Source of the DNA: Lysobacter sp.
Lineage (GTDB): Bacteria; Pseudomonadota; Gammaproteobacteria; Xanthomonadales; Xanthomonadaceae
Reading direction: 5' to 3'
Length of the DNA stretch: 64,000 bases
Assembly: GCA_019634715.1 (NCBI GenBank)
Contig: JAHCAU010000001.1
Coordinates: 469,501-533,500 of the forward strand
The notes under the pieces were generated by a model, which worked only from the letters and a program-made list of their open reading frames with translations, did no database searches and was not told where the DNA came from. The translations under genes were made by a program, and so were the position numbers. Each line of letters begins with the position of its first letter. The first letter of the stretch is position 1. Below, in pieces: positions 1 to 7,266 of the stretch.

Positions 1-1193
1 CCGATGCGATGCACGGCCTGCCGCTCGAACGCTGGGCGATCGACGGCGACCATCCCCTGCTGCCCGACGACGAGACCGATGCCACCGGCCTCGATTCCCC
101 GGACATCGATCCCGCAGGCATCGCCGGCGACGACATCGCCCTGATCCTCTACACCTCCGGCACCACCGGCGCGCCGAAGGGCGTCACGCTCACCCACGGC
201 AACCTGCTCGCGAATGCCAGCGCCGTCGTGCGCTACCTCGCGCTCGACGAACGCGACAGCGTGCTGTCGATCCTCGCCTTCTACTACGCCTACGGCGCCT
301 CGGTGCTGCACACCCACCTGATCTCCGGCGCCTGCATGGTGCTGGCGCAGAACCTGCTGTTTCCGCACCTGCTGATGGACGCCATCGCGCGCGAGCGCAT
401 CACCGGTTTCTCCGGCGTGCCCTCGACCTTCGCGCTGCTGCTGGAACGGGTGAAACTGGCCGACTACGACCTGTCGTCGCTGCGCTACCTCACCCAGGCC
501 GGCGGTGCGATGAGCCCCGTGCTGACCCGCCGGCTGCGCGCCGCGCTGCCGCATGCGCGACTGTTCGTGATGTACGGCCAGACCGAAGCGACCTCGCGCC
601 TGACGTACCTGCCACCGGAACGTCTGGACGAGAAGCTCGGCGCGGTCGGCATCCCGGTCGACGGCGTCGAGCTGCGCATCGTCCACGAGGACGGTCGCGC
701 TGCGGCCACCGGCGAAGTCGGCGAAGTGCACGTGCGCGGCGCGAACGTGATGCGCGGCTACTGGAACGATCGCGACGCCACCGCCGCCGTGCTGGTCGAC
801 GGCTGGCTGCGCACCGGCGACCTGGGCCATCTCGACGCCGACGGCGTGCTGTGGCTCGCCGGCCGGCGCAGCGACATGATCAAGACCGGCGCGCACCGCG
901 TGCATCCCGGCGACATCGAGGACGTGATCGCCGAGATGCCCGGCGTCAGCGAAGTCGCCGTGGTCGGCATCGACGACAGCGTGCTCGGGCAGGTCATCAA
1001 GGCCTTCGTGGTCGCGCCGGGCCTGCCGCCGAACAGCGAAAACCAGGTCAAGGCGCACTGCCGCGAGCGCCTGGCCACCTACAAGATCCCGCGCGACATC
1101 GCCTTCGTCACCGCGCTGCCGCGCACCGCCTCCGGCAAGGTCCGCCGCGCCGCCCTCCTGGCCAACCTCCTGGAATCCGACACCGCCCCATGA
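1..1193 (+). CDS. AMP-dependent acyl/amino-acid ligase (5' end outside window)
   Basis: Class I adenylate-forming enzyme (ANL superfamily) that activates a carboxylic acid with ATP. The reading frame is open to the left edge, so the N-terminus is missing. Seen: the phosphate loop LYTSGTTGAPKG (about residues 47-58 counted from the first visible Met at position 9), the A5 motif MYGQTEAT, the hinge motif LRTGDLGHLDADG, GRRSDMIKTGAHRVHP, and the C-terminal catalytic lysine in PRTASGKVRR. It ends in an ATGA overlap with the NadE-like gene, so the two are probably co-translated. AMP ligases of this kind occur in exosortase/EPS loci, and the nearby EpsB-type transferase fits that. The substrate cannot be read from sequence. 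It may load an acyl carrier protein or CoA. Confidence 0.85.
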   Translation, partial: DAMHGLPLERWAIDGDHPLLPDDETDATGLDSPDIDPAGIAGDDIALILYTSGTTGAPKGVTLTHGNLLANASAVVRYLALDERDSVLSILAFYYAYGASVLHTHLISGACMVLAQNLLFPHLLMDAIARERITGFSGVPSTFALLLERVKLADYDLSSLRYLTQAGGAMSPVLTRRLRAALPHARLFVMYGQTEATSRLTYLPPERLDEKLGAVGIPVDGVELRIVHEDGRAAATGEVGEVHVRGANVMRGYWNDRDATAAVLVDGWLRTGDLGHLDADGVLWLAGRRSDMIKTGAHRVHPGDIEDVIAEMPGVSEVAVVGIDDSVLGQVIKAFVVAPGLPPNSENQVKAHCRERLATYKIPRDIAFVTALPRTASGKVRRAALLANLLESDTAP

Positions 1194-2188
1194 ACGCTTC
1201 CGCACACGCGCCACTGGACTGGACCGTCCTCGACCTCGACTACGCCGCCGAAGTCGACCGCATCGCCGCCCGCCTGCGCGAGATCACCGCACGCCAGCTG
1301 CATCGGCGCGGCCTGGTGGTCGCGATCTCCGGCGGCATCGACAGTTCGGCCAGCGTCTCGCTCGCCGTCCGCGCACTGGGTCCGGAGCGCGTGTTCGGGC
1401 TGATCCTGCCCGAACGCGATTCCTCCGACGACAGCGCCGCGCGCGCGACGATCCTCGCGCAGCACCTGGGCATCCGCACCGAGACCGTGGACATCGCCCC
1501 CGCGCTGGAGGCCATCGGCTGCTACCGTGCGCGCGACGCGGCGGTGCGCAACACGATTCCCGAATACGGCGACGGCTGGAAATTCAAGATCGTCATCGAC
1601 GGCGGCCTGCAGGGCCGTTTCAACCGCTTCCGGCTGATCGCCGAAGCGCCCGACGGCACGCCGCACGACCGCGACCTCGCGCTGGCCGACTATCTCACCA
1701 TCGTCGCCGCGACCAACTTCAAGCAGCGCATCCGCAAGACGCTCGAATACTTCCACGCCGACCGCCTGAACTACGGCGTGGTCGGCACGCCGAACCGGCT
1801 GGAATACGACCAGGGCTTCTTCGTGAAGAACGGCGATGGCTCGGCGGACGTCAAGCCGATCGCGCACCTGTACAAGTCGCAGGTCTACGGCATGGCACGC
1901 TTCCTCGGCCTGCCCGAGCGCGTGTGCGCCGCGGTGCCGACCACCGACACCTACAGCCTCGCGCAGGGCCAGGACGAGTTCTACTTCGCCCTGCCCTACC
2001 GGCAGATGGATCTCGCCCTGTATGCATTGAACCACGACTACCCGGCTGCCGAACTGGCGCGCGTGCTGGAGATCGACGAAGCGCAGGCAATCGCCATTTA
2101 CGAGGACATCCGCAACAAGCGCCGCACCACGCAGTACATGCACCTCTCACCCGTGCTCGCGGTGGACGTGCCCGAAATCCACGCGTGA
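1190..2188 (+). CDS. NadE-like ATP pyrophosphatase (NAD+ synthase / amide-forming family)
   Basis: A 332-aa N-type ATP pyrophosphatase related to NAD+ synthetase. Seen: the P-loop SGGIDSS at residues 47-53, the NadE-type segment GTPNRLEYDQGFFVKNGDG near 199-217, and KPIAHLYKSQVYG near 222-234. There is no glutaminase domain, so it would need free ammonia or a partner. Residues about 120-165 form an insertion or divergent stretch rich in charged and aromatic residues. The ATG at 1190 overlaps the stop of the AMP ligase (ATGA), and its own stop overlaps the next start (GTGA). A housekeeping NadE would not normally sit in such a trio, so I infer a dedicated amidation or adenylation step in surface-polymer or small-molecule biosynthesis. 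True NAD synthesis remains possible. Confidence 0.8.
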   Translation: MNASAHAPLDWTVLDLDYAAEVDRIAARLREITARQLHRRGLVVAISGGIDSSASVSLAVRALGPERVFGLILPERDSSDDSAARATILAQHLGIRTETVDIAPALEAIGCYRARDAAVRNTIPEYGDGWKFKIVIDGGLQGRFNRFRLIAEAPDGTPHDRDLALADYLTIVAATNFKQRIRKTLEYFHADRLNYGVVGTPNRLEYDQGFFVKNGDGSADVKPIAHLYKSQVYGMARFLGLPERVCAAVPTTDTYSLAQGQDEFYFALPYRQMDLALYALNHDYPAAELARVLEIDEAQAIAIYEDIRNKRRTTQYMHLSPVLAVDVPEIHA

Positions 2189-3273
2189 GCGACGCGACGA
2201 CGCCTGCACCGCAGCCCGTCGCGCCGCAGTACGCGGCGCGCGATGGCGATGCCGCGCGCGACCGCGATGCGGTACTGGCCGTCTGGCGCGGCAACCTCGG
2301 CCAGGACGACCGCATGGCCGCGAAGTACGACTGGTTCTACCTGGGCGCGCCGGCGGGCAGGCCGGTCATGCAACTGCTGGCGCATGCTGGCAGCGATGCC
2401 CCCGTGGGCGTGTGCTCGGCCGGCCGTCGGCGGATGCTGTGCGCCGGTCGCGAGATCCGTGCAGGCGTGCTCGTCGACCTCGCGGTGACGCCCGAGCACC
2501 GCACGCTCGGACCGGCGTTGATCCTGCAGCAAGGCCTGTTCTCCGCCGGTCGCCGCGAACTCGACCAGCTCTACGGGTTTCCGAATCCGAAGGCCGCGCC
2601 GGTGTTCAAGCGCATCGGCTATCGCAGGCTCGGCGAGATGGTGCGGTATGCACGCGTGATCCGCCATGCGCCCTACGTGCAGCGGCGCGCGCCAACCCTG
2701 CCCACGCCGCTGGCCGAAGCCCTGGGGGCATTCTTCGATCTCGGTACGGCGCTGCGCGACCGTCTGCGCATCTGCGGCGCCGGCGCACTGCACGCGACAT
2801 GGCATGACCGCGCGCCCGACATCGATGCGCTGTGGTCGGCGTCGCCGAAACCCGCGGCGCTCACCGCGATCCGCGACGGCGCGCACCTGCGCTGGCGCTT
2901 CGACGATGCGCCGACCGATGCATCGCTGCCACCATTCCGCCACCTGATGCTGCACGATGCGTGCGGCGATGCTGCCTGGTTCGCCACGCGCGCGGAGAAC
3001 ACCACGCGCACGCTGCACGTACACGACGCCTGGACGCGCGACGGCGGCGCGACGCCTGCGCCGGCGATCCTGCTGGCCCTGCTGCAAGCCGCGCGCAAGG
3101 CCGGCTTCGCGGTGGTCTCCGTCGAGCTGGCGACGAATGCCGAACGCCTGCAGCCGTGGCGCGAGCTCGGCTTCGAAGCGCGCAGCCAGCGCCCGGTGTT
3201 CGGCACGGATTTCCGCGACGGCGCGGACGGCGATGCGGACCTGCACCTGACCTCGGCCGACGAGGACGAGTGA
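2185..3273 (+). CDS. GNAT-like acyltransferase family protein
   Basis: A 362-aa protein starting at GTG 2185, chosen because GTGA overlaps the stop of the preceding gene and the frame continues as a GNAT-like fold. The first half (about residues 20-165) shows GNAT features: a strand with LVDLAVTPEHRTLGPALILQQ followed by GFPNPKAAPVFKRIGYRR. The second half (about 190-350) resembles a second degenerate GNAT-like module ending in a run of acidic residues. Proteins of this shape accompany polysaccharide and exosortase-type gene sets, where they acylate sugars or amino acids. The three-gene overlap with the AMP ligase and the NadE-like enzyme suggests that an activated acyl group is transferred or amidated. 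Substrate unknown. Confidence 0.6.
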   Translation: MSDATTPAPQPVAPQYAARDGDAARDRDAVLAVWRGNLGQDDRMAAKYDWFYLGAPAGRPVMQLLAHAGSDAPVGVCSAGRRRMLCAGREIRAGVLVDLAVTPEHRTLGPALILQQGLFSAGRRELDQLYGFPNPKAAPVFKRIGYRRLGEMVRYARVIRHAPYVQRRAPTLPTPLAEALGAFFDLGTALRDRLRICGAGALHATWHDRAPDIDALWSASPKPAALTAIRDGAHLRWRFDDAPTDASLPPFRHLMLHDACGDAAWFATRAENTTRTLHVHDAWTRDGGATPAPAILLALLQAARKAGFAVVSVELATNAERLQPWRELGFEARSQRPVFGTDFRDGADGDADLHLTSADEDE

Positions 3274-3340
3274 TCCGCTCAAGATCGATCCGCTCACGGT
3301 CGATCCCATCGCAATCGATCGGACGTCCGCATGAATGCAC

Positions 3341-3482
3341 CCTTTGAAAAAGGGGCCGACGCGCGAAGCGCGGCGGAGGGATTTGCGGAACGCGCTCGGA
3401 AACGTCTGATCCACCCCGCACGATGAAGGTCTGAAATCCCCCGCGGACGCTCCGCGACCGCCGGCCGCCCCCTTTTGCAAAG
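3341..3482. repeat. Imperfect inverted-repeat element (MITE/REP-like)
   Basis: A 142-bp stretch with related ends: the left arm starts CCTTTGAAAAAGGGGCC and contains GGCGGAGGGATTT, and the right arm, read on the minus strand, starts CCTTTGCAAAAGGGGGC and contains GCGGGGGATTT. The centre is non-coding. Such foldback elements are common between genes in xanthomonads and relatives. It lies between two convergently ending genes (GNAT-like + and deacetylase -). Just before it (3276-3322) are short degenerate GATCGATC-rich direct repeats. Confidence 0.7.
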
Positions 3483-3502
3483 GAAGCACGCAACGTCGCG
3501 CG

Positions 3503-4543
3503 TCAGGCGAGACGCCGGGCCTCGCGGCGAAACAGATACCAGGCGAGGCGCTCGGGACGGAAGCGACCGTCGGGGCCTGCGACCGTATCGGTTTCGTAGC
3601 CGGTGCGGCCCAGCAGCCACGACGGCTGCGTTCCCACGCGATTGAGCACCGGCACGCTGGTGAACAGCAGTTCGTAGCCCGACTCGCGTGCGCGCGCCGC
3701 GATCGCCTCGTCGAAGGACCCATGCGGGAACGACATGGTCGCGCAGGGTGTCGCGGCCAGGCCTTCGGGCAGGTCGAGCATCTTCGCCATCGCCGCGCGC
3801 GCACCGCCGAGTTCGTCGTCGAGATCGTCCGCGCGCTTCATCGCGACATGGCGCTTGCCGTGCAGGCCCAGCTCGACGCCGCCAGCGCGCAGGCGATGGA
3901 GGTCGGCGACATCGACCATGTGCCGCAGTCCGTCGTCGAGCACGTCCGCATGCGTCGCGACCACCGCCTGGCGCGTCGCCGTCGGCATGCGTTCGACCTG
4001 CGCGATGAGTTCGCGCAGACCGTCGATGCCATCGCGCGCCGGTCGCACGCCGCCGTGCGCGGCCACCGTGTCGGCCAGCGCGTCGACCGCGAGCCGGCCC
4101 GCACGCCACGCCGCGATCGCGCACTCCTGCCAGAACGGCTGGCGCGCGCCCACGGCATCGGCGGCGACGAACATCACCGCCGGCAGGCCTGACCGCTGCA
4201 GGGCCGGCAATGCGTAATCGACATTGTCCAGCCAGCCATCGTCGAAGGTGATCAGCAGGGCGCGCGGCGGCAGGCGCGTGCCGTCGCGGCGCGCACGCAG
4301 GACCTGACCCAGCGAAACGACGTTGTAGTGGCGCGAGAAGAAACCGAGCGAGGCCACGAACAGCGATTCGTCGAGGGTGTAGTCGGGGTCGCAGGTCGCC
4401 CAGCGCGGATCGCCGGGCCGCAGCGTGCGGTGGAACATCACCACCGTTAGACTGTCGGCGTTGCGCAGGCGGTGGTACAGGCCCAGCGCGCCGCTGGCGT
4501 ACAAGCTGCCGAACAAGAATTTCCTGGCGAATCCCCTGAGCAT
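3503..4543 (-). CDS. Polysaccharide deacetylase family protein (NodB homology)
   Basis: A 346-aa protein of the carbohydrate esterase 4 / NodB family, predicted to remove N- or O-acetyl groups from an envelope or exopolysaccharide. Seen: the metal-binding aspartate motif TFDDGW at residues 99-104, a later HGKRHVAMK segment consistent with the metal histidines, and FPHGSFDEA. The start was set at ATG 4543 (MLRGFARKF), because upstream sequence in the frame lies inside the opposite-strand glycosyltransferase and is not protein-like. The N-terminus has a short hydrophobic patch, not a classic signal peptide. Its start codon shares CATG with the divergent glycosyltransferase, so its promoter must lie inside that neighbour. 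Confidence 0.85.
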   Translation of the reverse strand: MLRGFARKFLFGSLYASGALGLYHRLRNADSLTVVMFHRTLRPGDPRWATCDPDYTLDESLFVASLGFFSRHYNVVSLGQVLRARRDGTRLPPRALLITFDDGWLDNVDYALPALQRSGLPAVMFVAADAVGARQPFWQECAIAAWRAGRLAVDALADTVAAHGGVRPARDGIDGLRELIAQVERMPTATRQAVVATHADVLDDGLRHMVDVADLHRLRAGGVELGLHGKRHVAMKRADDLDDELGGARAAMAKMLDLPEGLAATPCATMSFPHGSFDEAIAARARESGYELLFTSVPVLNRVGTQPSWLLGRTGYETDTVAGPDGRFRPERLAWYLFRREARRLA

Positions 4544-5471
4544 GCGCACGACCGAAGTTTCCGCCGGAGTCTCGGCGATTATACCGACATACAACCGGCG
4601 CGAGCTGGTGCAGCGCGCCATCGATTCGGTGCTGGCGCAGACGCATCGCGTGGACGAAATCGTCATCGTCGACGACGGCTCCACCGACGGCACCGGCGAG
4701 GCCCTCGAGGCGCGCTACGGCGACCGCATCCGCTACCACTGGCAGGCCAATGCCGGCGTGTCCGCCGCGCGCAACACCGGCATGTCGATCGCGACCGGGC
4801 GCTATTTCGCCCTGCTCGACAGCGACGACCTCTGGCGCCCCGAAAAGACCGCGCGCCAGCTCGAATGGCTCGACGCGCACCCGGATTTCGGCCTGGTGCT
4901 GTGCGACGTGGTCCGCGTGGACGAGGCCGGCCAGCCCTACGACGTGTTCGTGCGCCGCGAGGTGCTGCCCGAGGATGGCTGGGCGTTGCGCTGGCTGCTG
5001 CTCAATCCCTCGCTGGTGCCGGCCTCGGCGATGTTCCGCCGCGAGGTGTTCGAGACCTGCGGCGGCTTCGATGTCGCGCTGCGCACGGCGGAAGACATCG
5101 ATTTCCACCTGCGCGTGGCGCGGCGATGGAAGATCGGCGTGGTCGAGGCCTCGCTGGTCGACGCGCTGCGGGGCCAGGACACCGGGCTGTCGGCCGAAGC
5201 GACCACCTACGACGATTACGTGAAGGTCGTCGAACGCGCCGTGGCCGACGCCGCCGACGTCATCGACGAGGACATTCGCCGCGAAGCGCTGGCGGTGACC
5301 TACGCCCGCAACGCGCGCGGCATGCTGATCCGCAAGCGCTGGCGCGATGCCCTGCGCCTGTGGCGCGCGGCGCGCGCGCATTCGACGATGGCCGAATCGC
5401 GGCGCATGGTGCGCGAACTCGTGCCGTTCGCCGCACGGCGCCTGCTGCACGCCGTGCTGCGTCGGAGCTGA
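4542..5471 (+). CDS. Family 2 glycosyltransferase
   Basis: A 309-aa GT-A fold glycosyltransferase (GT2) that adds a sugar from a nucleotide donor to a growing glycan on the cytoplasmic face. Seen: SAIIPTYNRRELVQRAIDSV (11-30), VDDGSTDG (43-50), NAGVSAARNTG (70-80) and the metal-binding LLDSDDLWRP (91-100), followed by a typical EDIDFHLR acceptor/catalytic region. The start at ATG 4542 overlaps by two bases the start codon of the deacetylase on the other strand. No downstream start leaves an intact first beta strand. It sits between a deacetylase and a sugar-phosphate transferase, consistent with repeat-unit assembly. Confidence 0.88.
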   Translation: MRTTEVSAGVSAIIPTYNRRELVQRAIDSVLAQTHRVDEIVIVDDGSTDGTGEALEARYGDRIRYHWQANAGVSAARNTGMSIATGRYFALLDSDDLWRPEKTARQLEWLDAHPDFGLVLCDVVRVDEAGQPYDVFVRREVLPEDGWALRWLLLNPSLVPASAMFRREVFETCGGFDVALRTAEDIDFHLRVARRWKIGVVEASLVDALRGQDTGLSAEATTYDDYVKVVERAVADAADVIDEDIRREALAVTYARNARGMLIRKRWRDALRLWRAARAHSTMAESRRMVRELVPFAARRLLHAVLRRS

Positions 5472-5504
5472 TACGCAAGCCGCGCATGCGATGCGTGCAG
5501 AAGA

Positions 5505-6899
5505 TCAGCGCGCGCCGCGCCCGAACAGCACCACTTCCACGGTCTGCAGCATGATCATCAGGTCGAACACCAGGCCGTGGTTCTTGACGTAGAACAGGTC
5601 GAACTTCAGCTTCTCGTTCGCATCGCGCACCGACGCGCCGTAGGGATAGCGCAACTGCGCCCAGCCGGTCAGGCCCGGCTTCACCGAATGGCGCACGTCG
5701 TAGTAGCGGATCTCGCTGGCCAGCATCTCGACGAACTGCGGGCGCTCCGGGCGCGGGCCGACGAAGCTCATCTCGCCCTTGAGCACCAGGAACAGCTGCG
5801 GCAGTTCGTCCAGGCGGGTCTTGCGGATGAACCTGCCCACGCGTGTGCTGCGGTCGTCGTTCTGCGTGGCCCAGCGCGCGACGCCGTCGCCTTCGGCATC
5901 GACGCGCATGCTGCGGAACTTGATCATCTCGAAATGCCGGCCGTGTTCGCCGACCCGGACCTGGCGGTAGATCACCGGCCCCTTCGATTCCAGGCGCACC
6001 GCCAGCGCGGTCAGCAGCATCGCGGGCCAGGCGACCAGCAGCAGCGCGCCGGCCGCGAGCAGGTCGAAGAAGCGCTTGGTCAGGCGGCGCGGCGTGGAGT
6101 AGTCGAAGCCGCCGGAGAACACCAACCAGGACGGGTCGACGATGTTGAGCTGGACCATGCCGGCCTCGCGCTCGAAGAAGGTCGACAGGTCGGTGACCTT
6201 CACGCCCAGCTGCACGCAGGTCAGCATCTGCGCCATCGGCATGCCGCCGCGGCGCTCGTCGGGCGCGATCACGATCTCGTCGACATCCAGGCGGTCCGAC
6301 AGCGCGCACAGCGGCTCGTCGGTGCGGATGAGCATGGCTTCGTCCACCACGACCGGCTGGTCCGGCGCGGGCACGAAGCCCAGCACGTGGAACGATTGCC
6401 GGTCGCTCTTGCGACGCAGGCGGGTGTTGATCAGGTTGGCGTTGTTGCCGGCGCCGTAGATCAGCACGCGCTTCTTCAGGGCCTGCGCGCTGGACAGGCG
6501 TGCCACGATCCAGCGCACCAGGAAGATGCCGGCCACGCCCATCGCCAGGGCGATGGCCAGCACGCCGCGACCGATGTAGGCCGGCGGCGCCGCGTAGTAG
6601 ACCACCAGCAGGGCCACCCCGCCGAGCGCGAACGACAGCAGCACGCGCAGGACGAGGTCGAGCAGGCTGTGGCGCACGTAGGACTGGTACAACCCGAAGG
6701 CGAGCATGGCACCGGTGATGCACAGCGCCACCAGCAGCGCACGCGGGGCGATGCCTTCGACGAAATGCGCGAACCCCTGGGGATCGGCATGGAAGCGCAG
6801 ATGCGCGGCCAGCATGACCGCCAGCATCAGCACGCCCAATTCCGCCGCCCACAGGCCACGGATCGCCAATTTCCTGCGACTGGATCGAACCGTCCTCAC
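5505..6899 (-). CDS. EpsB/WcaJ-type undecaprenyl-phosphate sugar transferase (XrtA-associated type)
   Basis: A 464-aa membrane enzyme that transfers a sugar-1-phosphate to polyprenyl phosphate, the first step of exopolysaccharide repeat-unit synthesis. Seen: four or five N-terminal membrane helices, a Rossmann-like domain with VLIYGAGNNANL, then the bacterial sugar-transferase core with KFRSMRVD, KTRLDELPQLFLVLKG, SFVGPRPERP and SVKPGLTGWAQLRYP. The order of domains matches the family found with exosortase (PEP-CTERM/XrtA) loci, though no exosortase lies in this window. The start is GTG 6899, preceded by a GGGGGTGG ribosome-binding sequence. Upstream frame extension is arginine-rich and not protein-like. 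Confidence 0.9.
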   Translation of the reverse strand: MRTVRSSRRKLAIRGLWAAELGVLMLAVMLAAHLRFHADPQGFAHFVEGIAPRALLVALCITGAMLAFGLYQSYVRHSLLDLVLRVLLSFALGGVALLVVYYAAPPAYIGRGVLAIALAMGVAGIFLVRWIVARLSSAQALKKRVLIYGAGNNANLINTRLRRKSDRQSFHVLGFVPAPDQPVVVDEAMLIRTDEPLCALSDRLDVDEIVIAPDERRGGMPMAQMLTCVQLGVKVTDLSTFFEREAGMVQLNIVDPSWLVFSGGFDYSTPRRLTKRFFDLLAAGALLLVAWPAMLLTALAVRLESKGPVIYRQVRVGEHGRHFEMIKFRSMRVDAEGDGVARWATQNDDRSTRVGRFIRKTRLDELPQLFLVLKGEMSFVGPRPERPQFVEMLASEIRYYDVRHSVKPGLTGWAQLRYPYGASVRDANEKLKFDLFYVKNHGLVFDLMIMLQTVEVVLFGRGAR

Positions 6900-7266
6900 G
6901 CCACCCCCGACTTGTACGAATCGGTGCCATCGACCACACAGCGCGAAAAAGCGCGAAAGACGCCCGCATCCCTCGCGCCTGCCGCGCCGGGATGACCAGG
7001 TTGTCCCGCACTTGCCCCCTTGTGCCGACTTCACCCGCTTCGCCGGACTCCGCAGCACGTTCAGGCGTGAACTGCGACTCCCTTGACCGGCGCATCTCGA
7101 ACAACGTCACATTTTCCTGAACCCGGACAGGGTTTCAAGCGATAGGTGTCCTTGTACTGATACCGAAATGTGATGAACACACATCCGATGACGCGACACC
7201 GGTCACCCCAGCCATCTTGTTGATTATTTGCAACAGGACATATCGAATATGCGAGCAGTCGCCGAC
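6900..7266. other. Intergenic region upstream of the sugar transferase
   Basis: About 370 bases without a convincing gene. Positions 7090-7260 are less GC-rich than the surroundings and probably hold the promoter of the minus-strand sugar transferase and the end of the GGDEF transcript. A short hairpin (AACCC, five-base loop, GGGTT) lies near 7123-7137. I cannot assign a promoter with confidence. Confidence 0.4.

Noticed and set aside
7169..7185. A TGTGA..CACA sequence like a CRP/Clp site before the sugar transferase
   Set aside because: The half-sites are one base too close for the consensus, and no promoter can be placed relative to it.
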